DNA of 64,000 nucleotides, from positions 62,001-126,000 of the forward strand of contig NZ_JALDAX010000009.1 of NCBI RefSeq assembly GCF_022698145.1. The letters run 5' to 3'. Position 1 is the first letter of the stretch; each line of letters begins with the position of its first letter. The notes below the pieces were generated by a model that was given only the letters and a program-made list of their open reading frames with translations, was not told the DNA's origin and ran no database searches. The position numbers and the translations under genes are program-made. Source of the DNA: Streptomyces spinosisporus (GTDB taxonomy: Bacteria; Actinomycetota; Actinomycetes; Streptomycetales; Streptomycetaceae). Below, in pieces: positions 21,481-29,960 of this stretch.

Positions 21481-21888
21481 ATGAACCGGGACAGGACCGG
21501 AGCCCCGCGCGAGCCGGGCAGCCAGTGGTACGACAGCGAGGCGGGACCTCTCGTCCGCCCGTACGCCATGACCGGCGGGCGCACCAGTTCCGGTCCCACC
21601 GGGGTGCACCTCGACCTGATCGCCCTGGTCACCCTGGGCCTGGGAGCACCCGGCGACGACCCCGGGCTCGGACCGGAGCACCGGGCCCTGCTGGAGCTGT
21701 GCCGCACGGAGACCTTGTCCCTCGCGGAACTCGCTGCGGGCGCCGATCTGCCCGTGGGAGTCGTCCGGGTGCTCCTGGGCGACCTGCTGGAACTCGGCTG
21801 CGTCACCGTCAGCCGCCCGGTGCAGCCCGCGCAGCTGCCCGACGGGGACCTTCTGCGCGAGGTGATCGAAGGGCTGCGGGCGCTCTAG
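21481..21888 (+). CDS. cvnC: DUF742 protein CvnC
   Basis: A 135-residue DUF742 protein. The family block LVRPYAMTGGRT is at about residues 24-36, followed by a winged-helix-like C-terminal half (LSLAELAAGADLPVGVVRVLLGDL, read in two pieces). CvnC proteins are conservon components of unknown biochemical role, possibly DNA- or partner-binding. The start follows GAGAGG by about 10 bp. The gap to cvnD is 74 bp. Confidence 0.95.
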   Translation: MNRDRTGAPREPGSQWYDSEAGPLVRPYAMTGGRTSSGPTGVHLDLIALVTLGLGAPGDDPGLGPEHRALLELCRTETLSLAELAAGADLPVGVVRVLLGDLLELGCVTVSRPVQPAQLPDGDLLREVIEGLRAL

Positions 21889-21962
21889 GCGAGCGTGCAC
21901 AAACAGCAGGTCCCGTACGGCCCGCACGCGCGCACTCAACCGGACACCGAGAGAAGTGAACG

Positions 21963-22568
21963 ATGGTCTACGAGCACTCCGACGCACAGGGCGGCGACAC
22001 GACCGCACTGGCGCTGAAGATCCTGGTCGCCGGCGGATTCGGCGTGGGCAAGACCACCCTGGTGGGCGCGGTCAGCGAGATCAGGCCGCTGCGCACGGAG
22101 GAGCTGCTCAGCGAGGCGGGGGAGTCGGTGGACGACACCAAGGGCGTGGACCAGAAGGTCACCACCACCGTCGCCATGGACTTCGGCCGCATCACCATCC
22201 GCTCCGGCCTCTCCCTCTACCTGTTCGGTACACCGGGCCAGGACCGCTTCTGGTTCCTGTGGGACGAACTGGCGCACGGCGCACTCGGCGCCGTGGTCCT
22301 CGCCGACACCCGGCGGCTCGAGGACTGCTTCCCGGCGGTGGACTACTTCGAGCACCGGCGCATCCCGTTCGTGGTCGCCGTCAACTGCTTCGCAGGCGCC
22401 CGCACTTATGAAGCCCAGCATGTGGCGCGTGCTCTCGACCTCGATGCCGCGACGCCGGTCGTCCTGTGCGACGCCCGTGACCGCGACTCGGGAAAGGAGG
22501 TGCTGATCCGGCTGGTCGAGTACGCCGGGCGGATGCACACCGCCCGGCTCCTCGACTCGGTCGGCTGA
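21963..22568 (+). CDS. cvnD: conservon small GTPase CvnD
   Basis: A 201-residue Ras-like ATP/GTP-binding protein. The P-loop GGFGVGKT is at residues 24-31, the switch I region follows with DDTKGV, and the switch II motif is FGTPGQDRFWFLWDE. A base-recognition site of the NKxD kind is replaced by VNCF (about residues 140-143), as is usual in the conservon group. It ends the four-gene conservon. The GTPase likely cycles with CvnB and relays the CvnA signal. Confidence 0.95.
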   Translation: MVYEHSDAQGGDTTALALKILVAGGFGVGKTTLVGAVSEIRPLRTEELLSEAGESVDDTKGVDQKVTTTVAMDFGRITIRSGLSLYLFGTPGQDRFWFLWDELAHGALGAVVLADTRRLEDCFPAVDYFEHRRIPFVVAVNCFAGARTYEAQHVARALDLDAATPVVLCDARDRDSGKEVLIRLVEYAGRMHTARLLDSVG

Positions 22569-22613
22569 CGGACCCGCGTGGGAGTCACCGGCCGCCAGTG
22601 GAGAGGGTGACGC

Positions 22614-23042
22614 TCAGCTCGCGATGACCTTGTGTGCCAGGACCTTGTCGATCGCCACGCGCACGAGGAGTTCACCAGGAACGCCGTTGCGCTCACCGAA
22701 CTCCTCGGCGCGCTCCTCACCCATGTATCGCGCTCCGATCCGTGCGGCCCAGCGGCGCACCTCGCCGAGATCCTCCGAGATCCGGGCACGGCCCTGCAGC
22801 ACCACGAAGTCGAACGGTGGCCGGTCGTCGTCCACACACAGGGCGACCCGACCGTCACGAGCCAGATTCCGTCCCTTCACCGTGGTCCTGCCGGTGTTGA
22901 ACACCAGGTCGTCGCCGTCGAGCACGAACCAGATCGGTGCCACATGCGGGCTTCCGTCCGCCCGGACGGTCGACAGCTTGCCGGTGCGCGTGCCGTGCGA
23001 CACGAACGCCCGCCATTCCTCGTCGGTCATCTTCTGAGCCAT
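22614..23042 (-). CDS. PPOX-class (F420/FMN-dependent) oxidoreductase
   Basis: A 142-residue split-barrel flavin or deazaflavin oxidoreductase of the pyridoxamine 5'-phosphate oxidase-like superfamily. The core GKLSTVRADGSPHVAPIWFV followed by GRTTVKGRNL is typical of F420-dependent members, which reduce small substrates or sense cofactor state. The ATG at 23042 was preferred over one two codons upstream because AAGGAGG sits 8 bp before it rather than 2 bp. It lies between the conservon and the second roadblock gene, on the opposite strand, divergent from the latter. Confidence 0.87.
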   Translation of the reverse strand: MAQKMTDEEWRAFVSHGTRTGKLSTVRADGSPHVAPIWFVLDGDDLVFNTGRTTVKGRNLARDGRVALCVDDDRPPFDFVVLQGRARISEDLGEVRRWAARIGARYMGEERAEEFGERNGVPGELLVRVAIDKVLAHKVIAS

Positions 23043-23136
23043 GCTCATATCCTCCTTGCTCGTGGGCCGGTGGTGGTGAAGGGTGGCGTGGGAGATCCTC
23101 CGGCCAGGGGGAGTCGTCACACGGGGAGACCGGAAC

Positions 23137-23550
23137 ATGGCGCAGAACCAGGGACTTGACTGGCTGCTGGACGATCTGACCGAGCGTGTCGAACACGTCC
23201 GGCACGCTCTGGTCCTGTCCAACGACGGGCTGGTGACGGGGGCCAGCACGGGACTGCGGCGCGAGGACGCCGAACACCTCGCCGCCGTCTCGTCCGGGCT
23301 GCACAGCCTGGCGAAGGGCTCGGGACGCCACTTCGGCGCGGGCAGAGTACGTCAGACGATGGTCGAGTTCGACGACGCGGTGCTGTTCGTCACCGCCGCC
23401 GGAAACAGCAGCTGCCTGTGCGTGCTCAGTGGCGCGGAAGCAGACATCGGCCAGATCGCCTACGAGATGACCTTGCTCGTCAACCGGGTCGGAGAGCACC
23501 TTGACGTCGAGGCCCGCCAGCCCGAGCGAGCCCCGACGACAGACTCCTGA
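23137..23550 (+). CDS. free-standing roadblock/LC7 protein, CvnB paralogue
   Basis: A 137-residue roadblock protein closely similar to CvnB at 21022: shared blocks are LDWLLDDL, VLSNDGL, LRREDAEHLAAV and HSLAKG, and differences are spread along the chain. It has no cvnC or cvnD neighbour of its own, so it looks like a local duplication of the conservon subunit. It could compete with CvnB for CvnD or serve a distant GTPase. The ATG at 23137 follows a GGGGAG. The gene is divergent from the PPOX gene. Confidence 0.9.
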   Translation: MAQNQGLDWLLDDLTERVEHVRHALVLSNDGLVTGASTGLRREDAEHLAAVSSGLHSLAKGSGRHFGAGRVRQTMVEFDDAVLFVTAAGNSSCLCVLSGAEADIGQIAYEMTLLVNRVGEHLDVEARQPERAPTTDS

Positions 23551-23577
23551 CCTGCGGTTTCGCCCTCTCCCATGGAG

Positions 23578-23586
23578 TTATCCACA
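23578..23586 (+). other. single DnaA-box-like 9-mer
   Basis: TTATCCACA matches the classical DnaA box exactly. It stands alone in the gap between the roadblock gene and the DUF6397-like gene, so it is more likely a titration or regulatory site, or chance, than an origin. Confidence 0.4.
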
Positions 23587-23601
23587 GGCCCGCCGCAAGA
23601 T

Positions 23602-23626
23602 CGGCCGGAGCGGCTACGGTTTTTTT
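23602..23626 (+). terminator. possible terminator after the roadblock gene
   Basis: A short GC hairpin (GCCG-GAG-CGGC) is followed by TACGG and seven consecutive T residues (23620-23626), an unusual T run in this DNA. The stem is short, so confidence is low. It would end the second roadblock transcript before the next gene. Confidence 0.35.
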
Positions 23627-23679
23627 CACCGAGGTCGCGCAGACGGCGCGGACCACTTGCTCCACGGGGGAGACCGATC

Positions 23680-24603
23680 ATGTCAGGCAACATCGCCACG
23701 CAACCGCACACCACCTCCTGCACGCCGAGCCGGGCCTGCCGGGAACTGGGTCTGAAGCGAGGGGAGTTCGACCTCGCGGTGAATCTCGGACACATCCGCA
23801 CGATGCCCGACGAAGGGGGCGGGGGTCTGCGGGTCGCCCGAAGCGAGATCGACCGGCTGCGTGCCGAGGAGGATTTTCCCGAGTCGCTGAGGAAGCGGGT
23901 CGAGACCGTGGGCGCCCGGGAAGGCGCGGAGTTGCTGGAGGTGTCCCACGGCAGGTTCACCAGGCTGGCCCGGCTCGGCGTCGTCGTCCCGGTGCGCTTC
24001 TACCTCAACCGCTACCGGGCCGTCGTCTGGCTCTATCTGGCCGAAGAACTCGCCCAGTTCGAGGCCGACGAGACCAACGCGCCGCTGCTGAGCGGCCGCA
24101 CACCCGTAGATGTACGGGAACAGCTCGCGGACGGGCTGGATCTGCGGCCCCGGACCTGGCGGGGCCGACACCTGGGCTTCCTGCGACGGCAGGCCGGCGA
24201 CCATCCGTGGGCACAGGCTGCCGCCGTGGCCTCGCTGCTGGATGCCGTTCAGGTCGCGGAGATCGTGCACGACCCGTATGAGCGGGCCCACTTGAACCGG
24301 TTCCGGCCCAGGCCCCCGGCCCACGGCGCACCCGACTCGCCCGCCGCGCAGCTGGCCGAGCGCATCACCATGGCGCAGGACCTGGACGAGATCGGCTGGT
24401 TGCGAGCCGAGCTCGCTCAGGCGGTGAGCGATGCGCGCAGGCTCCAGCCCGCGCCGTGCCCGAATCCCGCGCCCAGGCCCTTGCAGGAGCCGGAGCCGAC
24501 ACATCTCACACCGCCGGCAACCACGGAACAGAGCCCGCCGACCCCGCAGGAAGCGGCACGTCCACGCACCCTGCTCGGCTGGCTGCGCCGCAGGACGGTG
24601 TGA
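23680..24603 (+). CDS. DUF6397-like hypothetical protein
   Basis: A 307-residue protein of a type seen in Streptomyces genomes (probably DUF6397); function unknown. The N-terminal region (about 20-75) looks like a helix-turn-helix or excisionase-like fold: SRACRELGLKRGEFDLAV and VARSEIDRL. The middle is basic and helical, and the C-terminal 60 residues are Pro-rich and disordered, ending in WLRRRTV. It starts at the ATG at 23680 after a GGGGAGA. No membrane segment is visible. A DNA-binding role is possible but not shown. Confidence 0.75.
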   Translation: MSGNIATQPHTTSCTPSRACRELGLKRGEFDLAVNLGHIRTMPDEGGGGLRVARSEIDRLRAEEDFPESLRKRVETVGAREGAELLEVSHGRFTRLARLGVVVPVRFYLNRYRAVVWLYLAEELAQFEADETNAPLLSGRTPVDVREQLADGLDLRPRTWRGRHLGFLRRQAGDHPWAQAAAVASLLDAVQVAEIVHDPYERAHLNRFRPRPPAHGAPDSPAAQLAERITMAQDLDEIGWLRAELAQAVSDARRLQPAPCPNPAPRPLQEPEPTHLTPPATTEQSPPTPQEAARPRTLLGWLRRRTV

Positions 24604-24625
24604 GCCCGTCACAGGACGGCGTGAC

Positions 24626-25492
24626 TCACAGCGCCCGGAACAGTCCTTCCTGGACCACGGACACGAGCAGCCGCCCCTCGGCGTCGTAGATCCGACCACG
24701 TGCCAGACCCCGTCCGCCCGTCGCGATCGGTGACTCCTGGTCGTAGAGGAACCACTCGTCCGCGCGGAAGGGACGGTGGAACCACATGGCGTGGTCCAGT
24801 GACGCGATGTCGAAGGTGCGGGGGCCCCACAGGGGTTGGACCGGGATGCGGACGGCGTCCAGAAGAGTCATGTCGCTGGCGTAGGTCAGCGCGCAGGTGT
24901 GCACGACCGGGTCGTCCCCCAGCGGTCCGACCGCGCGCATCCACACGGCACTGCGCGGCTCGGCGTCCTTGACCTCCTCGGGCGTCCAGCGCAGCCGGTC
25001 CACATAGCGGATGTCGAAGGGCTGGCGGCGTGCCATCCGCTCCAGCTGCTCGGGCAGATCGCCGTGATGCTCACGGATCACCTGGGTGACCGTCGGCAAA
25101 GACTCCGGGTCGGGGACCTTGCGGGCCGGCGGCAGCTGGTGCTCGAAGGGTCCTTCCTCAGGCTTGTGAAAGGAGGCGGTGAGATTGAAGATCGTGCGGC
25201 CCTGCTGCACTGCGGTGACCCTCCGGGTCGTGAACGACCTGCCGTCCCGCACCCGTTCCACCTGGTACACGATCGGCACGCCCGGCCGCCCCGGGCGCAG
25301 GAAGTACGCGTGCAGCGAATGCACCGGACGTTCGCCGTCCGTGGTGCGGGCGGCGGCGACCAGAGCCTGGCCCGCCACCTGCCCGCCGAAGACGCGTTGG
25401 AGGGACTCGTTCGGGCTCAGCCCACGGAAGATGTTGACCTCGATCCGCTCCAGGTCGAGCAGGTCGACGAGGCTCTCGGCCGGGTTCGTCAT
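24626..25492 (-). CDS. tesB: acyl-CoA thioesterase II
   Basis: A 288-residue double-hotdog thioesterase that hydrolyses medium and long acyl-CoAs to free acid and CoA in the cytoplasm. Seen: FGGQVAGQALVAA in the first hotdog, SLHAYFLRPG, the second-hotdog SLDHAMWFHR with the catalytic Asp, and the terminal VVQEGLF carrying the Gln of the catalytic triad. The length equals the E. coli enzyme. It lies 19 bp after the DUF3516 helicase on the same strand and is probably co-transcribed, although the pairing has no obvious metabolic meaning. Confidence 0.95.
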   Translation of the reverse strand: MTNPAESLVDLLDLERIEVNIFRGLSPNESLQRVFGGQVAGQALVAAARTTDGERPVHSLHAYFLRPGRPGVPIVYQVERVRDGRSFTTRRVTAVQQGRTIFNLTASFHKPEEGPFEHQLPPARKVPDPESLPTVTQVIREHHGDLPEQLERMARRQPFDIRYVDRLRWTPEEVKDAEPRSAVWMRAVGPLGDDPVVHTCALTYASDMTLLDAVRIPVQPLWGPRTFDIASLDHAMWFHRPFRADEWFLYDQESPIATGGRGLARGRIYDAEGRLLVSVVQEGLFRAL

Positions 25493-25511
25493 GCGTGGGG
25501 TTCTCCTTGGC

Positions 25512-28025
25512 TCACAGCTGGCCGACGTCGGTGACACGTACGATCGCACGGCCCTCGGCGTCGGAGGCAGTGAGGTCGATCTCCGCGCTGATGCCCCAGT
25601 CGTGGTCGCCGTTCGGGTCGGCGAAGGTCTGGCGGACCCGCCACAGACCGTGCTCCGCGTCCTCCTCGATCTGCAGCAGCTTGGGGCCGCGGGCATCCGG
25701 GCCGGTGCCCAGGTCGTCGTACTCGTCCCAGTACTTGTCCATGGCCTCGCCCCACGCGTCGGCGTCCCAGCCGGAGTCGGCGTCCATCTCGCCCAGCTCC
25801 TCGACCTGGTCGAGGGCCGCGAGTTCGACGCGGCGGAACATGGCGTTGCGGACCAGGACCCTGAAGGCACGGGCGTTGCTGGTGACCGGCTTGACCTCGT
25901 CGGCCTTCTCCTGGGCCTCCTCGGCGGTCAGCTCCTCCGGGTTGGCGAGCTGCTCCCACTCGTCGAGCAGGCTGGAGTCGACCTGGCGGACCATCTCGCC
26001 GAGCCACTCGATGAGGTCCTGCAGGTCCTCCGACTTGAGGTCGTCCGGGATGTTGTGGTCGAGGGCCTTGAAGGCGCTGGCGAGGTAGCGCAGCACGATG
26101 CCCTCGGTGCGGGCCAGTTCGTAGAAGGACACCAACTCCGTGAAGGACATGGCCCGTTCGTACATGTCGCGGATCACGGACTTGGGCGACAGCGGATGGT
26201 CGCCCACCCACGGGTGGCTCTTGCGGTACGTGTTGTACGCGTGGAAGAGGAGCTCCTCCAGGGGCTTGGGGTAGCTGATGTCCTGCAGCCGCTCCATGCG
26301 CTCCTCGTACTCGACGCCGTCCGCCTTCATCGCGGCCACCGCCTCGCCCTTGGCCTTGTTCAGCTGGGCGACGAGGATCTGGCGCGGATCGTCCAGCGTC
26401 GACTCGACGACGGAGACCATGTCCAGCGCGTAGGACGGCGAATCCGGATCGAGCAGTTCGAACGCGGCGAGGGCGAACGTGGACAGCGGCTGGTTGAGGG
26501 CGAAGTCCTGCTGCAGGTCCACGGTGAGGCGGACGATGCGGCCGGTGGCGTCCGGTTCGTCGAGCCGCTCGACGATGCCGCCGTCCAGCAGCGAGCGGTA
26601 GATGGCGATCGCGCGCCGGATGTGCCGAAGCTGCTGCTTGCGCGGCTCGTGGTTGTCCTCCAGGAGATGCCGCATCGCCTCGAAGGCGTTGCCCGGGCGG
26701 GCGATCACCGACAGCAGCATCGTGTGGGTCACCCGGAAGCGGGAGGTCAGCGGCTCCGGGTCGGAGGCGATCAGCTTCTCGAAGGTGTTCTCCGTCCAGG
26801 CGACGAAGCCCTCGGGCGCCTTCTTGCGGACGACCTTGCGGCGCTTCTTGGGATCGTCGCCCGCCTTGGCGAGTGCCTTCTCGTTCTCGATGACGTGCTC
26901 GGGCGCCTGCGCGACGACGAAGCCCGCCGTGTCGAAGCCGGCCCGCCCGGCCCGCCCGGCGATCTGGTGGAACTCGCGGGCGCGCAGCGTGCGCACGCGG
27001 CTGCCGTCGTACTTGGTCAACGCCGTGAACAGCACCGTGCGGATGGGGACGTTGACGCCGACACCGAGCGTGTCCGTGCCGCAGATGACCTTCAGCAGCC
27101 CGGCCTGGGCGAGCTTCTCCACCAGACGCCGGTACTTGGGCAGCATGCCGGCGTGATGGACGCCGATGCCGTGGCGGACGTAGCGGGAGAGGTTGCGGCC
27201 GAACTTGGTGGTGAAGCGGAAGTTGCCGATCAGCTCGGCGATCTGGTCCTTCTCCTCGCGCGTGCACATGTTGATGCTCATCAGCGCCTGCGCCCGCTCC
27301 ACGGCCTGCGCCTGGGTGAAGTGCACGATGTAGACCGGCGCCTGCCTGGTCTCCAGCAGTTCCGTCAGCGTCTCGGTGAGCGGGGTGAGCCGGTATTCGT
27401 AGGACAGCGGCACGGGCCGCGTCGCCGAGCGGACCACGGCCGTCGGGCGGCCGGTGCGCCGGGTGAGGTCCTTCTCGAACATCGAGACGTCGCCGAGCGT
27501 CGCGGACATCAGGACGAACTGCGCCTGCGGCAGCTCCAGGATCGGGATCTGCCAGGCCCAGCCGCGATCCGCCTCCGCGTAGAAGTGGAACTCGTCCATC
27601 ACTACCTGGCCGATGTCCGCGTCCTTGCCGTCGCGCAGCGCGATCGAGGCGAGGACCTCGGCGGTGCAGCAGATGACGGGCGCATCGGCGTTCACGGACG
27701 CGTCACCGGTCAGCATGCCGACGTTCTCGGTGCCGAAGAGCTTGCACAGCTCGAAGAACTTCTCCGACACCAGGGCCTTGATCGGTGCCGTGTAGAAGGT
27801 GACCTCGTCCCGGGCGAGGGCGGCGAAGTGCGCGCCCGCCGCGATCATGCTCTTGCCGGACCCGGTGGGCGTCGACACGATCACGTTCGCGCCGGAGACC
27901 ACCTCGATCAGCGCCTCCTCCTGGTGGGGGTAGAGCGTGAGACCGCGTTCCTCGGCCCACGACTCGAAGGCTTCGTAGAGGGCGTCGGGGTCGGCGGTCT
28001 GCGGCAGCTGATCGATGAGGGTCAC
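25512..28025 (-). CDS. Ski2-like DEAD/DEAH-box helicase with DUF3516 C-terminus
   Basis: A superfamily 2 helicase of 837 residues. Motifs read in order: Q-like YPHQEEAL, Walker A TPTGSGKS (52-59), DEFH (144-147), SATLG (174-178), the HHAGMLPKYRR block, and QIAGRAGRAGFD near residue 370. The C-terminal half is the DUF3516 region of actinobacterial members. Related Ski2/Mtr4 proteins act on RNA, so RNA turnover or processing is a fair guess. The start is a GTG (28025) giving VTLIDQLPQT. The frame upstream lacks a good start. It is divergent from the YdjM-like gene, and tesB follows. Confidence 0.93.
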   Translation of the reverse strand: MTLIDQLPQTADPDALYEAFESWAEERGLTLYPHQEEALIEVVSGANVIVSTPTGSGKSMIAAGAHFAALARDEVTFYTAPIKALVSEKFFELCKLFGTENVGMLTGDASVNADAPVICCTAEVLASIALRDGKDADIGQVVMDEFHFYAEADRGWAWQIPILELPQAQFVLMSATLGDVSMFEKDLTRRTGRPTAVVRSATRPVPLSYEYRLTPLTETLTELLETRQAPVYIVHFTQAQAVERAQALMSINMCTREEKDQIAELIGNFRFTTKFGRNLSRYVRHGIGVHHAGMLPKYRRLVEKLAQAGLLKVICGTDTLGVGVNVPIRTVLFTALTKYDGSRVRTLRAREFHQIAGRAGRAGFDTAGFVVAQAPEHVIENEKALAKAGDDPKKRRKVVRKKAPEGFVAWTENTFEKLIASDPEPLTSRFRVTHTMLLSVIARPGNAFEAMRHLLEDNHEPRKQQLRHIRRAIAIYRSLLDGGIVERLDEPDATGRIVRLTVDLQQDFALNQPLSTFALAAFELLDPDSPSYALDMVSVVESTLDDPRQILVAQLNKAKGEAVAAMKADGVEYEERMERLQDISYPKPLEELLFHAYNTYRKSHPWVGDHPLSPKSVIRDMYERAMSFTELVSFYELARTEGIVLRYLASAFKALDHNIPDDLKSEDLQDLIEWLGEMVRQVDSSLLDEWEQLANPEELTAEEAQEKADEVKPVTSNARAFRVLVRNAMFRRVELAALDQVEELGEMDADSGWDADAWGEAMDKYWDEYDDLGTGPDARGPKLLQIEEDAEHGLWRVRQTFADPNGDHDWGISAEIDLTASDAEGRAIVRVTDVGQL

Positions 28026-28170
28026 GCACCCATCTTGCCTGGCGACCCGGCCCATGGGGGAATCGGTTGCTTGCACGAAGATCACGAGCAGTACGCTGTG
28101 ACGCCGACGGAGCGTCAGAGCACCCGGTCAACTGGACAGCGGCACAAGAGGAATGGGGCGGGCAACGGCC

Positions 28171-28965
28171 ATGATGGGACCAGCACACTCATTGTCGGGC
28201 GCGGCCGCCTGGCTCGGCGTCGGTGCGGCGGCCGCCGCGGCCGGACATGCCATGCCCTGGCCGGTCCTTCTGGTCGGCGCGCTGATCTGCGCCGGAGCCG
28301 CACTCGCCCCGGATCTGGACCACAAGGCCGCCACCATCTCCAGGGCCTTCGGTCCGCTCTCCCGCGGGCTGTGCGAGATCGTCGACAAGCTCTCCTACGC
28401 CGTCTACAAGGCGACGAAGAAGCAGGGCGACCCGCGCCGCTCCGGCGGCCACCGCACACTCACCCACACCTGGCTGTGGGCGGTCCTGATCGGTGGGGGT
28501 ACGTCGGTCATCGCCATCACCGGTGGCCGCTGGGCGGTCCTCGCCATCCTCTTCGTCCACATGGTCCTGGCCATCGAGGGCCTGCTGTGGCGGGCGGCCC
28601 GCGGCTCCAGCAGCGACGTCCTGGTCTGGCTGCTGGCCGCCACCAGCGCCTGGATCCTCGCAGGGGTCCTGGACAAGCCGGGCAACGGCTCGGACTGGCT
28701 GTTCACGGAGCCCGGCCAGCAGTACCTGTGGCTGGGGCTGCCGATCGTGCTGGGCGCGATAGTGCACGACATCGGGGACGCGCTGACGGTGTCCGGCTGC
28801 CCGGTGCTGTGGCCGATCCCGGTGGGCCGCAAGCGCTGGTACCCGATCGGCCCGCCGAAGTTCATGCGGTTCCGCGCGGGCAGCTGGGTCGAGCTCAAGG
28901 TGCTGATGCCGGTGTTCATGCTGCTCGGCGGGGTGGGCTGCGCGGCCGCGCTGAACGTCATCTGA
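28171..28965 (+). CDS. YdjM-like membrane-bound metal-dependent hydrolase
   Basis: A membrane protein of about 264 residues resembling YdjM (LexA-regulated, membrane-bound metal-dependent hydrolase family). Candidate metal ligands are the N-terminal GPAHSLSG, APDLDHK, GGHRTLTHT and the late HDIGDALT. At least four hydrophobic helices separate them. Substrate unknown. I prefer the ATG at 28171 (MMGPAHS) because an upstream GGGGCGGG is well spaced. An ATG at 28153 would add six residues. It is divergent from the helicase and convergent with rpmE2. The GC-rich palindrome between the two stops (28972-28990) may serve as a bidirectional terminator. Confidence 0.82.
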   Translation: MMGPAHSLSGAAAWLGVGAAAAAAGHAMPWPVLLVGALICAGAALAPDLDHKAATISRAFGPLSRGLCEIVDKLSYAVYKATKKQGDPRRSGGHRTLTHTWLWAVLIGGGTSVIAITGGRWAVLAILFVHMVLAIEGLLWRAARGSSSDVLVWLLAATSAWILAGVLDKPGNGSDWLFTEPGQQYLWLGLPIVLGAIVHDIGDALTVSGCPVLWPIPVGRKRWYPIGPPKFMRFRAGSWVELKVLMPVFMLLGGVGCAAALNVI

Positions 28966-28992
28966 GGGACGGGGCGCCGGCCGGCCGGCGGT

Positions 28993-29265
28993 TCAGCTCG
29001 TGCCGCCCGAGCCCTGGCCCGCGCCGCCTCCGTAGCGCCGCTCGAACTGGGCGATCCGGCCCTCCGTGTCCACCGTGCGTGCCTTGCCGGTGTAGAAGGG
29101 ATGGCTCTCCGAGGAGATCTCCACATCCACCACCGGGTAGGTCTCGCCGTCGTCCCACTCGATGGTCTGCTCGCTGGTCGCGGTGGACCGGGTCAGAAAG
29201 GCGTAGCCCGCGGCACGGTCGCGGAAGACCACCGGGTGGTAGTCGGGCTGCTTGTCCTGCTGCAT
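28993..29265 (-). CDS. rpmE2: 50S ribosomal protein L31 type B (zinc-independent)
   Basis: A 90-residue L31 of the C-minus type: PDYHPVVFRD, FLTRSTA and SHPFYTGKAR are the family blocks and the CxxC zinc ribbon of the main L31 is absent. It replaces the zinc-containing L31 in the ribosome when zinc is scarce. In Streptomyces such paralogues are usually repressed by Zur, but I saw no convincing Zur box upstream of the GAGGAGG ribosome binding site. The glycine-rich C-terminal tail (GGGAGQGSGGTS) is longer than usual. Confidence 0.93.
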   Translation of the reverse strand: MQQDKQPDYHPVVFRDRAAGYAFLTRSTATSEQTIEWDDGETYPVVDVEISSESHPFYTGKARTVDTEGRIAQFERRYGGGAGQGSGGTS

Positions 29266-29294
29266 GCGTCCTCCTCGGGCTGGTGGGCGTCCGG

Positions 29295-29765
29295 TCAGCC
29301 GGACAGGGCGTCTCCGTCGACGATGTGCATCGCCGCCTCCTCGGCGGACGCGGCGGCGCCGTCGATGCCCACGTCCGTGGCGACCAGCGCGCTCTCCTCG
29401 TCCTCGTGCGCCCCCTCGTCCGGGGCCACAAGACGGCCGGAGCGGGTGGCGCCGACCTCGTCGTCCAGGAGTTCCCCGTCGGAGCCGTCGCAGTCGCCGA
29501 TGCCGTCGCCGTCGGACATCACCAGCTCGGGCAGTTCCTCGGCGAGCCGCTGGTCCAGGGTCTCCCCGTGGCGGCGCTCCGCCGCCGTCACGTCGTCGCG
29601 CTCCACCGCCCACGGCCTCTCCGGAGGCGACCAGCCGCGGTCGAGAGGGTCGTCGACACCGTCGTCGACGAGCGTGTCCTCCACGTCGAGCAGTCCGGAG
29701 TCCTCCTGGAGCTCGGATCCGTCGGGCTGGTAGACGTCGTCTCCCCATCCGTCGACGCTGTTCAC
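29295..29765 (-). CDS. DUF5709-type acidic protein
   Basis: A very acidic 156-residue protein. The N-terminus (VDGWGDDVYQPDGSE, LDVEDTLVDDGVDDPLDRGWSPPERP in two parts) is the conserved DUF5709 block, and the C-terminus ends in EEAAMHIVDG. The start is a GTG (29765) supported by GGAGG 6 bp upstream. Function unknown; likely disordered in large part. It lies 29 bp ahead of rpmE2 on the same strand and might share its transcript. Confidence 0.82.
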   Translation of the reverse strand: MNSVDGWGDDVYQPDGSELQEDSGLLDVEDTLVDDGVDDPLDRGWSPPERPWAVERDDVTAAERRHGETLDQRLAEELPELVMSDGDGIGDCDGSDGELLDDEVGATRSGRLVAPDEGAHEDEESALVATDVGIDGAAASAEEAAMHIVDGDALSG

Positions 29766-29960
29766 GGATACCTCCAGATGATGGGGACGGGCCCGCTTCT
29801 CACCGCGTCGGGCTCCGGCCGCCCTCGCGCGGAGCACTGGCTGCACCGGGAGGGACCTCGGGTCCCAGGGCGCTCCCCGAGCCCGTGCCGATATCCAGCC
29901 TTCCACCCCCTTTCGGGACTGCGCAACGGCACGGCGGGAGGAGGCGGGCGGCGGCGCGCG

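Noticed and set aside
28972..28990. Riboswitch or structured RNA between the YdjM-like gene and rpmE2
   Set aside because: The sequence is a GC-rich palindrome of the terminator kind between two stop codons; a riboswitch would sit before a start codon.
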